Shown: positions 1 to 8,495 of the stretch, one piece after another | Position numbering within the stretch: position 1 is the first letter of the stretch | How the letters are laid out: each line of letters begins with the position of its first letter | The notes under the pieces: generated by a model | What the model was told of the DNA's origin: nothing | What the model saw: the letters and a program-made list of their open reading frames with translations, nothing else | The model's database searches: none | NCBI RefSeq assembly: GCF_016908325.1 | Contig: NZ_JAFBDR010000010.1 | Coordinates: forward strand, 62,001-126,000 | Direction of reading: 5' to 3' | Source: Aquibacillus albus | Lineage (GTDB): Bacteria > Bacillota > Bacilli > Bacillales > Amphibacillaceae | Length of the DNA: 64,000 bases | Position numbers and translations under genes: made by a program

Positions 1-36
1 GTAAAAGAATAATAAACGGAATGCGGAAAAACACTT

Positions 37-76
37 AAAAGAGGCTGTCCTAAAAGCAAAGGGTCAGCCTCTTTTT
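37..76 (+). terminator. Rho-independent terminator of an upstream gene
   Basis: The arms AGAGGCTG and CAGCCTCT pair around a loop and are followed by a T run. The hairpin would end a plus-strand transcript entering from left of the window; the A-rich left flank means it could also work on the other strand. Confidence 0.7.
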
Positions 77-171
77 GCTTGGAACAGGTAAAAAATTCAA
101 ACAATCGTAAATTTCTTAATTAATAAGAATGAAATTAATTTTATGTAACAGATTAATATTAAAGAATGTTT

Positions 172-311
172 AAAAAGTCATCGAATGATAAGCGGCGCAC
201 CCTTCGTTGGCTTGTTCTTCCAGTCCCTCATGTAGGGAAAGCCAACACTCAGGTAAGGCCCACAGAAACTTCGCCGTCTCGACCTGCCTTTTCTATATTT
301 ACCGACTTTTT
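172..311. ncRNA. Candidate structured RNA between the window edge and glnA
   Basis: A 140-base block is closed by perfectly complementary ends (AAAAAGTC at 172-179, GACTTTTT at 304-311). Inside are GCGGCG/CGCCGT, an 8-bp stem GTTGGCTT/AAGCCAAC, and a small TCCCT/AGGGA hairpin nested in it. CAGGT and ACCTG offer an alternative pairing. It is more GC-rich than its surroundings. It could be a leader of glnA on the plus strand, or a free-standing RNA (6S-like shape) on either strand; both strands can fold. The 72-residue reading frame across it has no credible start and looks like a by-product of the structured sequence. I do not recognise the family. Confidence 0.4.
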
Positions 312-395
312 GAACACATACTATAAGAAAAAATTTTAATGGATTCCTAAAGAAAAATTTTTTGAATCGATTAGAAATTGGAGGATTTTTTACCA

Positions 396-1703
396 ATGAA
401 TAAACTAGATATTATTAATCAGATTGAAGAAGAAAATGTTGAATTTATTCGTTTAGAATTCACGGATATGTTAGGTGATACCAAAAATGTTGAGATTCCA
501 GCAAACGAAATTGATGCAATATTAAATAATGAAATCATGTTTGACAGTTCCTCAATTGTTGGGTTCACCTCGATTGAGGCAAGTGATATGAACCTACACC
601 CTGACTTAAACACGTTTATTATTGTTCCTGCCGCGCTTGAAGGTGGAGAAAAAGTCGCTCGTTTTATTTGTGATATCTACAGACCTGATGGAGAACCATT
701 CGAAGGAGACCCTCGTTCCATTTTAAAACGTGCACTACAAGAAGCAAATGACATGGGATATACCGTAAATCTTGGCCCAGAGCCTGAATTTTTCTTGTTT
801 CGGCATGATGAAAGTGGATACCACACGAATGAGTTAAATGATAGGGCTGGCTATTTTGATGTTTCTCCATTGGATAGAGGGGAAAAATGCCGTCGTACGA
901 TCGCAAAAACATTACAAAACATTGGTTTTATTATGGAAGCATCTCATAAAGAAGTAGCGAATGGACAACATGAGATTAACTGGCGTTTTGATAATGGGTT
1001 AGACACGGCTGACAAAATTCAAACGTTTAAATACGTTGTCCGAAATATCGCTGCCAATTATGACATGCATGCCACGTTTATGCCAAAACCCTTATTTGGT
1101 CAGAACGGATCAGGAATGCATGTTCATATGTCCCTTTTTGAGGGGGATGAGAATGCATTCTATGATGAAAGTGACGAAGACAACCTATCTGATATAGCTC
1201 GACATTTTATGGCAGGTGTCCTAAAACATGCGAAAGCCCTAACAGCAATAACGAACCCGACAGTGAATTCTTATAAACGTCTTGTTCCGGGCTATGAAGC
1301 ACCAGTGAATGTTGCTTGGTCACATTCGAACCGAAGCTGTATGATACGTGTACCAGCAACAAGAGGAGCAGGCACACGATTTGAAGTAAGAAACCCTGAT
1401 CCAACTGCAAATCCTTATTTAGCGATTGCTGCGCTTCTTCATGCAGGACTAGACGGAATCAAAAACCAGTTAAAGCTTGGTCCAGCAGAAACACGTAATT
1501 TATATGAAGTAATTGCTACTGATGTGCCAACTTTACCGACAAGTTTGAAAGAAGCAGTGGATAATTTGAAGGAAGATACAGTTATCTCAAATGCTCTAGG
1601 AGAATATGCATTCGAAAAATTTATTGAAGAAAAAGAAGATGAGTGGTTCAATTATTCTTTACAAGTTACCGAATGGGAACGAAAAAAATACATGAATAAA
1701 TAA
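396..1703 (+). CDS. glnA: Type I glutamine synthetase, GSI-alpha paralogue
   Basis: ATP-dependent synthesis of glutamine from glutamate and ammonium, as a cytoplasmic dodecamer. The 435-residue protein has the beta-grasp N-terminus, the NGSGMH signature, the loop NPTVNSYKRLVPGYEAP and the C-terminal RFEVRNPDPTANPY block, without the extra insert and adenylylation features of GSI-beta. Translation starts at ATG 396 behind GGAGG; an upstream TTG in frame has no ribosome binding site. The arginine that gives B. subtilis GS its glutamine feedback sensitivity (Arg62, in GFVRIEE) is replaced by serine here (GFTSIEA, about residue 59), while the GYEAP glutamate is kept. No glnR gene precedes it, unlike the usual glnRA operon, so this may be a second GS. 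A hairpin follows directly. Confidence 0.95.
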   Translation: MNKLDIINQIEEENVEFIRLEFTDMLGDTKNVEIPANEIDAILNNEIMFDSSSIVGFTSIEASDMNLHPDLNTFIIVPAALEGGEKVARFICDIYRPDGEPFEGDPRSILKRALQEANDMGYTVNLGPEPEFFLFRHDESGYHTNELNDRAGYFDVSPLDRGEKCRRTIAKTLQNIGFIMEASHKEVANGQHEINWRFDNGLDTADKIQTFKYVVRNIAANYDMHATFMPKPLFGQNGSGMHVHMSLFEGDENAFYDESDEDNLSDIARHFMAGVLKHAKALTAITNPTVNSYKRLVPGYEAPVNVAWSHSNRSCMIRVPATRGAGTRFEVRNPDPTANPYLAIAALLHAGLDGIKNQLKLGPAETRNLYEVIATDVPTLPTSLKEAVDNLKEDTVISNALGEYAFEKFIEEKEDEWFNYSLQVTEWERKKYMNK

Positions 1704-1732
1704 TGGAACAGGGGGTCAGACCCCTGTTCCAT
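1703..1732 (+). terminator. glnA terminator made of a GGGGTCAGACCCC-type palindrome
   Basis: A perfect 12-bp stem (ATGGAACAGGGG and its complement) begins at the stop codon and is followed by TTTCT. It belongs to the GGGGTCAGACCCC family of palindromes found at other sites in the window. Confidence 0.75.
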
Positions 1733-1739
1733 TTCTAGG

Positions 1740-3146
1740 TTAACCTCGAAAACTTGGTATTTGCTCTGTAAATTCTTTTTGTTTCTTTTTTGGTTTCCAA
1801 ATTTGTGCGATTTCTTCAAGTGATTTGTTTTTCGTTTCTGGTACGATTGTCATTACAAAGGTGAAGCAAATTGCATTGATAATCGCGAACATCCAAAACG
1901 TGAATGCGCCTCCCATATTATTAATTAGAATTGGTGTAAACTGACCAATCGCCCAGTTTGCTCCCCACAGAAAGATTGTGGCAATCCCTACAGCTTTTCC
2001 TCGTAGATGATTTGGGAAAATTTCAGGAATCATGACCCAAGGGATTGGTCCCATCGATACACAAAATGCTGCTGTAAACCCTGCAATAAAGATAAGAAGT
2101 AATGGGCCGCTATTTGCAGGTTCAAAGTGGAATACGCTTCCAATCAAGACCATAAATACTGCCATGAAGCTTGAACCAATCGCCATCAATTTCTTTCTTC
2201 CCAGACGATCGATTAAAAGGATTGCTACGATGGTAAACACAACCTGTACACTACCAATAATACTTGTAGCTAAGAACTCCGTGTTATTTTCAAAACCTAC
2301 ACTACGGAAAATATCAGGTCCATAATAGGTGACCGCGTTCATACCAATCACTTGATTAAACAAGGCAAGAAAAATACCAACACCCAGTGCCATTCGAAGG
2401 CCCGGCTTGAGCAACTGCTTAGCAGAAGAACTCTGTTCCACCTCAATGGACGTTTTGATTTCTTTTGCTTCCTTTTTAGCTACTTTTTCCCCGTTAATAC
2501 GCTTTAATATTTGAAAAGCTTCATTTTCTTTTCCATTTTTAATTAAGAACCTCGGACTTTCCGGTATAAAGAATAATAGAATTAAAAAGATAATACCTGG
2601 GAATGTTCCATAACCCAACATCCAACGCCAGCCTTCTTGAAGCCCCCATTCATAGGTTCCACTGTTAGCGACGCCATAATTGATATAAAAAGTAAGACAG
2701 ATTCCAATAATAGTAAATAACTGATAGAGTGAACCTAACCTTCCGCGAATGGCAGGCGGTGCACATTCACTAATATACGTAACCGATAATGCTGAGGCAA
2801 AACCAATTCCAAATCCACCAAGAATTCTTGCCAATACAAGCATCGTTACACCTGTAGCAAAAGCTGAACCTAGGGCAGACAAAATAAAGAATATAGCTGC
2901 TAACATCATAATATTTTTTCGCCCATACTTATCACTTAAAAATCCTGACATAGCAACACCCAGAACACCGCCAATCATTACACATGAAATAACCCAACCT
3001 TCCATCGCTGGACTTAAATCATATAATTCTTGCAAATAACCGATCGCTCCAGATATTACTGCTGTATCAAACCCATATAATAAACCCGCCATACCGGCTG
3101 AAACTGCTATCAAAATGACATACCAAAATGAATGTTTCTCAACCAT
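1740..3146 (-). CDS. Sugar:proton symporter, MFS sugar porter family
   Basis: An inner-membrane importer of a monosaccharide such as xylose, arabinose or galactose. The 468-residue protein has 12 hydrophobic segments and sugar porter signatures: DKYGRKN after TM2, PESPRFL before the central loop, DRLGRKKL in the second half and PETKNKSLEEI after TM12. The start is an ATG behind AGAGGGGG. A TTGACA-like element lies at 3200-3205 with an AAGCGTTT (cre-like) core beside it, but no good -10. The sugar-sensing operon 400 bp upstream on the same strand is a plausible activator. The substrate cannot be told from sequence alone. Confidence 0.9.
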   Translation of the reverse strand: MVEKHSFWYVILIAVSAGMAGLLYGFDTAVISGAIGYLQELYDLSPAMEGWVISCVMIGGVLGVAMSGFLSDKYGRKNIMMLAAIFFILSALGSAFATGVTMLVLARILGGFGIGFASALSVTYISECAPPAIRGRLGSLYQLFTIIGICLTFYINYGVANSGTYEWGLQEGWRWMLGYGTFPGIIFLILLFFIPESPRFLIKNGKENEAFQILKRINGEKVAKKEAKEIKTSIEVEQSSSAKQLLKPGLRMALGVGIFLALFNQVIGMNAVTYYGPDIFRSVGFENNTEFLATSIIGSVQVVFTIVAILLIDRLGRKKLMAIGSSFMAVFMVLIGSVFHFEPANSGPLLLIFIAGFTAAFCVSMGPIPWVMIPEIFPNHLRGKAVGIATIFLWGANWAIGQFTPILINNMGGAFTFWMFAIINAICFTFVMTIVPETKNKSLEEIAQIWKPKKKQKEFTEQIPSFRG

Positions 3147-3368
3147 GATGATCCCCCTCTATAACCTTTTTTATTTTCATCAATTAGAAACGCTTAATTT
3201 GTCAACAAGCATAAACGACGGTGTCATTCTAATTCTGCCCCCCCAACTTCACCAATGATTTCGTTTTCATTAATGCTTTCAATTAGTTATCTTGTCTTCA
3301 ATTTATCAGTAAATCGTTTTCTTTTTGGTGCATTCATCTTCACATTTTTGTAAAAGTCTAGACTTTCT

Positions 3369-3441
3369 TGCAAAAAACGGACATGGGCCCGAGAAAAACT
3401 ACTAAGGAGGCACGTTTTTCGGTTTGACCTTCGTTTTTGCA
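3369..3441. repeat. Nested inverted repeat
   Basis: The outer arms TGCAAAAAACG (3369-3379) and CGTTTTTGCA (3432-3441) enclose inner arms CCGAGAAAAAC and GTTTTTCGG. The element could form a long cruciform or hairpin. Its role is unknown; it may be a regulator site, as it lies between the AraC-type regulator and the sugar porter. Confidence 0.5.
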
Positions 3442-3507
3442 CGGTTTATGGTCCTTGGTTATGTACGGGGATCCACACTATCAAGTTCATTTGCCTATCC
3501 AACAGTA

Positions 3508-3538
3508 TAAAAAAACAACGACCCAAAGGATCGCTGTT
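3508..3538 (-). terminator. Terminator of the sugar-sensing operon
   Basis: On the minus strand, CAGCGATCC and GGTCGTTG pair (with G-U pairs) around TTTG and are followed by seven T residues, just after the stop codon of the response regulator. Confidence 0.7.
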
Positions 3539-3543
3539 ACTTG

Positions 3544-5109
3544 TTACGATTGATATTTCCCTCGATATTCACTTGGACTGAACCCTGTATCCTTTTTAAA
3601 AACACGACTAAAATAGTTCGGATCTTTATAGCCAATATTCAATGCAATTTCTTTCAATGGAATCGTACCATCTAATAAAAGTTCTTTTGCTTTCTGCAAT
3701 CTTGTATTCGTCAAGTAATCAATAAAAGTAACCTGGTAACGTTCTTTAAATAACTTACTTAAATAATAAGAACTAAGACCGACCTTATCTGCTACTTCTT
3801 CCAACGAGATTTGTTTATAGTAATTGCTATCGATATAATCCTTTGCTTGGTTTAACAACCCTTCGACACCGTTTGTCCGCCACTCCCATAATCGCTCTGT
3901 CATTTGAGACAATTGTTTTTTAGTTGCCTCCTTTATTTGCATTGATGTCTCCAATCCTTCAAAACTTAATGGAAAATCATCCTCTAATCCAAGCTCTCTC
4001 ATCGTCCTCGTTAATATGACTAATAAATTCTCCATTGCTTTTTTAATAACCGCTACTTTATAATCCGAAGCCTTACTAATTAGTTGATAATAAGCATTAA
4101 ACCTTTGCAATCCTTTTTGCTGGTCTCCCTTTTTGACCGCTTCCACCAGTTCTTTTTCAATTTCAAACGGAATAAGCTCCTTCCTCTTTTCCTTTAATTG
4201 GTGGTTGTATGCCATATAGGCTGCACTTGAATGGTTATGAACTAATTCCAAGGCGTAAATGGCTTCCTCATACGAATGAGAAAAATGCTTTAAATCTGAT
4301 ACAACCGTTCCAACTCCAGCAAATAGACGACAACCTTTTAATTGATTTTGAACCTTATGGATCATGGACCGAGCAAAAGCCTCTCGCATCTCGTTATCAA
4401 TCGGTTCATTTTCAACTAATATAAAGGCAGGAATTTGAAAACCAGTTAATGGACCGACAAGACAGTGGTCATGTTGCGCTTGTAAAGCCTGTTTCAGTAC
4501 CCGATACCATTCACTTTTTTCCGCTCGGTCCGGCTGCATGCGTTTTGATTCAAACGAGAAAACGGCAACAAAGCCTTGTTTAACGTCAAAGTTCAACCAC
4601 TCATGCCAATCTTCTGCACTAAAATCGTGAACATAATCCATCATTAAGGAAACGATAAATTCCATTTCTACCATCGAACTGACTCTTTCCAAACGGTTAT
4701 CCTTTTCTATCCTTTCCATATCTTTCTTTCTCTCGCTTTCTATTTCATCCACCATTCGGTCGTAAGCCTCTAACACTTCGGAAATTTTATTTGGCTTCAA
4801 CAAATATTCTTTGATCCCGAATTTCATTGCTTCACGGGCATACTCAAATGTATCATAAGCTGAAACCATTATACATTTGGTGTTTGGCAGTTCATCGAGT
4901 ATTTTATTAACAGCAACAATACCATCAAACTCAGGCATTTTAATATCCATAAAAATCAAATCTGGCTCATACTTTAAAGCTAGCTCAACTGCCTGCTTCC
5001 CATTTTCAGCCTCCGCTACGATTTCAACATTCGAACGCTTTTTACGAAGAATAAGACCGAGCCCTTCTCTTTCAATTGGCTCATCATCTACTAGCATGAT
5101 GTTAATCAC
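3544..5109 (-). CDS. AraC-type response regulator, YesN family
   Basis: A DNA-binding regulator of a two-component system. The receiver domain (about residues 1-120) has the acidic pair in LVDDEP, the phosphorylated Asp in FMDIKMPE and the Lys in YLLKP. A middle linker domain of about 270 residues follows, then a C-terminal AraC double helix-turn-helix ending in GYKDPNYFSRVFKKDTGFSP. I chose the GTG at 5109, placed behind GGGGGAGG, giving 521 residues; the longer frame from 5142 overlaps the kinase and has no such site. It follows the kinase gene by about 30 bases in the same transcript. Its likely target is the adjacent sugar porter. Confidence 0.92.
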   Translation of the reverse strand: MINIMLVDDEPIEREGLGLILRKKRSNVEIVAEAENGKQAVELALKYEPDLIFMDIKMPEFDGIVAVNKILDELPNTKCIMVSAYDTFEYAREAMKFGIKEYLLKPNKISEVLEAYDRMVDEIESERKKDMERIEKDNRLERVSSMVEMEFIVSLMMDYVHDFSAEDWHEWLNFDVKQGFVAVFSFESKRMQPDRAEKSEWYRVLKQALQAQHDHCLVGPLTGFQIPAFILVENEPIDNEMREAFARSMIHKVQNQLKGCRLFAGVGTVVSDLKHFSHSYEEAIYALELVHNHSSAAYMAYNHQLKEKRKELIPFEIEKELVEAVKKGDQQKGLQRFNAYYQLISKASDYKVAVIKKAMENLLVILTRTMRELGLEDDFPLSFEGLETSMQIKEATKKQLSQMTERLWEWRTNGVEGLLNQAKDYIDSNYYKQISLEEVADKVGLSSYYLSKLFKERYQVTFIDYLTNTRLQKAKELLLDGTIPLKEIALNIGYKDPNYFSRVFKKDTGFSPSEYRGKYQS

Positions 5110-5138
5110 GATTCCTCCCCCTTTCCAAGTCCTTGTTG

Positions 5139-6551
5139 TCATAAACGAATCGATACGGTTGTACCCTTTCCAAGCTCTGAAGAAATGCTAACCTTACTCT
5201 CTTTGTCAAAAATTTGGAGTCGATTAATCACATTGCTCATCCCAATGCCGGTCGAATGCCCCGAGCTTTTTTTGGATACAGATACCTCTTCCTCATCACT
5301 TGCATTCAGCAGTTTATCGATCGTTTGCTGATCCATCCCTACGCCATTGTCCTTCACATCAATACAAACCCTCTGATTTTCTCGGTAGATGTTTAATTCG
5401 ATTTTTGCACCCGAAGCCATCGATTCAATCCCATGCACAAACGCATTCTCAATGATCGGTTGGAGTGTTAAACAAGGGATTGGAGTGGACAAACACGCAG
5501 GATCAATATCTTGATAAAATTCAACCCGTCCACCAAATCGTGTTTTTTGAATAAAAAAGTACTCTTTCACAATATCGACTTCATCTTTTAACACGGTCTG
5601 CCGATCCAGGTTACCAATATTATAACGAAGCAATGCTGAAACGGAAGCAATTAAATCATTTGTTCGGTCTGCTCCCTCAATCAGCGATGTTTTTGAAATC
5701 GTATTAAGCGTATTAAAAAGAAAGTGAGGATTAATTTGATTTTGCAAGCTCTTTAATTCCATTTCCTTTAGTAGTTGAGCAAGCCTTGCCTTTTCTTCTA
5801 TATCCTGAACCGATTGCATGATATTCCTTTTCATTTCATTAAATGTCTTTGTTAAAAACCAAAGCTCGTCTTTTCTAGAAACAATTACATCTTCACCAGC
5901 ATAATGTCCTGCTGCTATTTCTTGTGCAGCTCGTGTTAAACGACCGATCGTTTTCGTAATCCCATTCGAAAACCAAAGTGCAAATAAAATACTTAGGATA
6001 ATGATAGAAACAAAAATGGATGTCCCCATATTTTTCGTGTTTTGGATTTTAGCATTTTCAAGCGTAAATAACGCTTGATAATTAGAAAGCTCATTATTAA
6101 TTAAATCGAGAGTTTTTTCATGAATATAACCCGATGTTTTACCTGCTTCATTGAGGAATTTAGAGTATTGCTGAATATCTTCCGTTTCTACACCTTCCAC
6201 TGTTTTATCGGTTAATTCTAGAAAACTAGTTATCATATGGAGAAAATTCTTCTTCGGAATACCTTCTTTTTCCCAATCAGAAAATTCCTGTTGTAATTCG
6301 AGGAGATGTTGCTTATCTTCCTGATATAATGCTAGGTTTTCCTCGATTGGCTCATGAACGTAAATTTGTAAAGATTGATAGGTTTCGCTCGTTATTTTCG
6401 TAATTTCATTTAATAGTAGTAAATGATCAGAGCTTTCGTCATATAGCTCCTTTACCTTTTGGTCACTTTGTTCACGGACAAAAAACATAACCACAATTAA
6501 TAAAAGAACAGCAGCAAAATAAAGGAGTAGCTTTGTTCGAATTTTAATCAT
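5139..6551 (-). CDS. Sensor histidine kinase, YesM/LytS type
   Basis: A membrane kinase of 470 residues. TM1 (about 7-24) and TM2 (about 175-194) flank an extracytoplasmic helical region. A HAMP segment follows, then the His_kinase domain with NPHFLFNTLNT (His near residue 275) and an HATPase domain with IIENAFVHG, DNGVGM and GIGMSNV. The ATG overlaps the stop of the binding-protein gene by four bases, so the two are translationally coupled. It should phosphorylate the regulator encoded next. The extracytoplasmic part probably contacts the tethered sugar-binding protein, as in XylFII-LytS type systems; that is an inference from gene order. Confidence 0.92.
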   Translation of the reverse strand: MIKIRTKLLLYFAAVLLLIVVMFFVREQSDQKVKELYDESSDHLLLLNEITKITSETYQSLQIYVHEPIEENLALYQEDKQHLLELQQEFSDWEKEGIPKKNFLHMITSFLELTDKTVEGVETEDIQQYSKFLNEAGKTSGYIHEKTLDLINNELSNYQALFTLENAKIQNTKNMGTSIFVSIIILSILFALWFSNGITKTIGRLTRAAQEIAAGHYAGEDVIVSRKDELWFLTKTFNEMKRNIMQSVQDIEEKARLAQLLKEMELKSLQNQINPHFLFNTLNTISKTSLIEGADRTNDLIASVSALLRYNIGNLDRQTVLKDEVDIVKEYFFIQKTRFGGRVEFYQDIDPACLSTPIPCLTLQPIIENAFVHGIESMASGAKIELNIYRENQRVCIDVKDNGVGMDQQTIDKLLNASDEEEVSVSKKSSGHSTGIGMSNVINRLQIFDKESKVSISSELGKGTTVSIRL

Positions 6552-7546
6552 GGTGCTTCACCCTTTGCATTGTTCCACATGTCTAAATTTTCTTTACGGA
6601 TAATGGAGGCATCGGTATGATAGACATCTTGAACAGACTTTCCTTTAATCAAGTCCAACATGATTTCAATACTTTGCTGTCCCATTTCAAAAGGATGTTG
6701 TTCAACGAGCACATCGATGTCTCCTTTTTCGAGTAATTCGATGTTTTCATCTAACACATCAAACCCGATTACATAGAGATTCTCTTGCCGATTTAAAGAT
6801 TTTGCCGCAGCAACAATGCCACTTGCATCATAGGAGCTCGTTCCATAAAAAGCTGTAATGTCCTCATGACCTGTCAGTATGTTATAAGCCTTTTCTTCTG
6901 CTTCTACCCTTGTGATATTGGACTCTTCCACCGCTACGATTTCAATTCCATCCTCCTGCTCGACCACATCCCTAAAGCCTTCTACCCGAAGTTCATGGTG
7001 GGCATTGTTAAAACTGCCGGTAATGATTCCAACCGTAGCTTGTCCATTTGTATCTTCCACCAATGCTTTCCCTGCCAACTGCCCTGCCAAGTAGTTGTCT
7101 GTACCGATATATGCTGCACGAGAACTTTCTGGGGAATCCGTATCAATTGTGATCACTGGAATCCCAGCTTCAACAGCTTTATCGATCATTGGCGTAAAGT
7201 TTTCATCAAGCGCTTGAACGATAATCCCATCTACCTTTGATTTGATTGCCATATCTAGAAGCTTCAATTGTTCCTCCGGATTGGATCGACTAGGACCTTC
7301 ATATTGAACAAAAACGTCATGCTTCTGTTCTACTTCCTTCGCTCCGTCCCCGACTAAGCGCCAATATTCATGATTCATCTCCTCACCTATTAAAGAAAAA
7401 TGATAGGTAGGATTTGGTAAAGAAGAAACAGCTGCATCCAATTTTCTATCATAAGCATTTGCTTGTTTATAAAAATAAAATGAAAAACACACAGCCACAA
7501 TAAAACAAACCACTAAAACAACATAAACAAAAGAAATACGCCTCAT
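6548..7546 (-). CDS. Membrane-tethered sugar-binding protein of a sensing system
   Basis: A 332-residue periplasmic-binding-protein fold of the RbsB/XylF class. One N-terminal TM (about 5-27) has no lipobox, so the protein should stay anchored outside the membrane. The body shows the family pattern: KVDGIIVQALDE, AGIPVITIDTDSP, YIGTDNYLAGQLAGKAL and YVIGFDV. No ABC permease or ATPase is nearby; the next genes are the kinase and the regulator, so the protein most likely senses rather than transports. The start is an ATG behind AGGAGG. An unusual slipped-hairpin repeat lies immediately upstream of this ribosome binding site. The ligand is unknown, a pentose or other monosaccharide being likely. 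Confidence 0.88.
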   Translation of the reverse strand: MRRISFVYVVLVVCFIVAVCFSFYFYKQANAYDRKLDAAVSSLPNPTYHFSLIGEEMNHEYWRLVGDGAKEVEQKHDVFVQYEGPSRSNPEEQLKLLDMAIKSKVDGIIVQALDENFTPMIDKAVEAGIPVITIDTDSPESSRAAYIGTDNYLAGQLAGKALVEDTNGQATVGIITGSFNNAHHELRVEGFRDVVEQEDGIEIVAVEESNITRVEAEEKAYNILTGHEDITAFYGTSSYDASGIVAAAKSLNRQENLYVIGFDVLDENIELLEKGDIDVLVEQHPFEMGQQSIEIMLDLIKGKSVQDVYHTDASIIRKENLDMWNNAKGEAP

Positions 7547-7871
7547 GCTGCACCTCCTGAGGAAAAGGGGTCAAGGAAAAGGGGTCAAGGAAAAGGGGTC
7601 AGACCCCTTTTCCCATTTTTTTCCACTTTATCATCCTACTTTTACTTTCTCCATTATAACGTGGGACAGTGTTCGATTCTCTCATCCTATGTAGGCCAAT
7701 TTTTCCCATCCGACTGCTGAGCCCGCCTCATCCATTTCTTCTTATGAAAATGATACCCGGGATACCCCGGATTCCTAACTAGCTAACACCTATTTTATAA
7801 CAACGCCATAACAATCGATAAATCATTCGAGTACAATGTAAAAAGCACTTTTAAATAAGGGAGAACATATT
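7547..7871. other. Divergent intergenic region
   Basis: It holds the 14-bp tandem repeat (7561-7613) near the binding-protein gene. The rest (7620-7855) should contain divergent promoters, but I see no confident -35/-10 pair and no gene. Confidence 0.5.
7561..7613. repeat. Three 14-bp tandem repeats ending in a hairpin
   Basis: The unit GGAAAAGGGGTCAA occurs three times in tandem (7561-7602, last base changed) and is followed by ACCCCTTTTCC, which can pair with any of the three. In the minus-strand mRNA of the sensing operon this lies just before the ribosome binding site, so alternative hairpins could form in the leader. Confidence 0.8.
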
Positions 7872-8399
7872 ATGAACAATGATCAAAAAGCAGTACTCGG
7901 ATCATGGATTCAAGCGATCGGAACTATCATTTCTGCTATTGGCAGTACACCTTTTAAAATCCCTGCCAAATTACTAAATGATTTAGACTTGATAGGAAAT
8001 GTGCTCCAGGGAAGCGGAAACGCATTAATGGCCGATAGTATAAAACCTTTTACGCTAAATAAAATTGGAAATCAAATACAAGCTATTGGTAATACGACCA
8101 TTGTCACTCAATATATAATCAATTTTAATGATAAGACAGCTCAGGAATTAGAAATAAAGGGAGATTTATTTCAAGCAGTTGGTGGAGGAATAGCTTTTTC
8201 TACTCAAAATTGGGAGGAAAAACCTTCCATGGAAGAAATATATTCAACTTATGGAAATCTTCTACAAGTAATCGGAAATTCGATGCAATCCATTGCAGGA
8301 GGGATTGAACAAAAAGGAGGAGATGGTCAAGTAATGAATACAGTTGGCAGCTGGATTCAAGCAATCGGAGCTGTTCTTTCTGCTATCGGTCAGAATTAG
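7872..8399 (+). CDS. DUF6944-like repetitive protein
   Basis: A 175-residue protein without signal peptide or clear TM helix, built from imperfect repeats of the type GSWIQAIGxxxSAIG (near residues 9-23 and again at the C-terminus) and GNxLQxxGNxMxS in between. This pattern matches the DUF6944 family of repetitive Bacillales proteins, whose function is not known. The start is an ATG behind AAGGGAG. The gene stands alone between two minus-strand operons. Confidence 0.8.
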   Translation: MNNDQKAVLGSWIQAIGTIISAIGSTPFKIPAKLLNDLDLIGNVLQGSGNALMADSIKPFTLNKIGNQIQAIGNTTIVTQYIINFNDKTAQELEIKGDLFQAVGGGIAFSTQNWEEKPSMEEIYSTYGNLLQVIGNSMQSIAGGIEQKGGDGQVMNTVGSWIQAIGAVLSAIGQN

Positions 8400-8467
8400 C
8401 AGAGACTTCAGAAAGGACATGGGGACAGGCCCCTGTCTATCCCTCCTCGTCCTGTAACCCGTAACGC

Positions 8468-8494
8468 GGGACAAGGGACCTGTCCCTTCGTCCC
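8468..8494 (-). terminator. GGGACAAGGGAC palindrome at the end of the symporter gene
   Basis: GGGACAAGGGAC pairs with GTCCCTTCGTCCC around two bases, right after the symporter stop codon. A related shorter hairpin (GGGGACAGGCCCCTGTC) lies at 8421-8438. It is a member of the window-wide palindrome family and may act as a terminator, although the T tract is poor. Confidence 0.5.
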
Positions 8495-8495
8495 A

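Larger units (their letters stand above)
3147..3543. other. Intergenic region between sugar porter and regulator
   Basis: No gene is seen. It holds the porter's likely promoter (near 3200), a nested inverted repeat (3369-3441) and the terminator of the regulator gene (3508-3538). Confidence 0.6.

Noticed and set aside
178-396. 72-residue minus-strand reading frame upstream of glnA
   Set aside because: It crosses the structured block, has no ribosome binding site and reaches across the glnA ribosome binding site; better explained by the RNA structure.
3544-5142. ATG start of the response regulator overlapping the kinase gene
   Set aside because: The GTG at 5109 is four bases from GGGGGAGG, and the upstream extension has no homology to a receiver domain.
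7561-7613. CRISPR array
   Set aside because: The units are only 14 bases, directly adjacent, without spacers.
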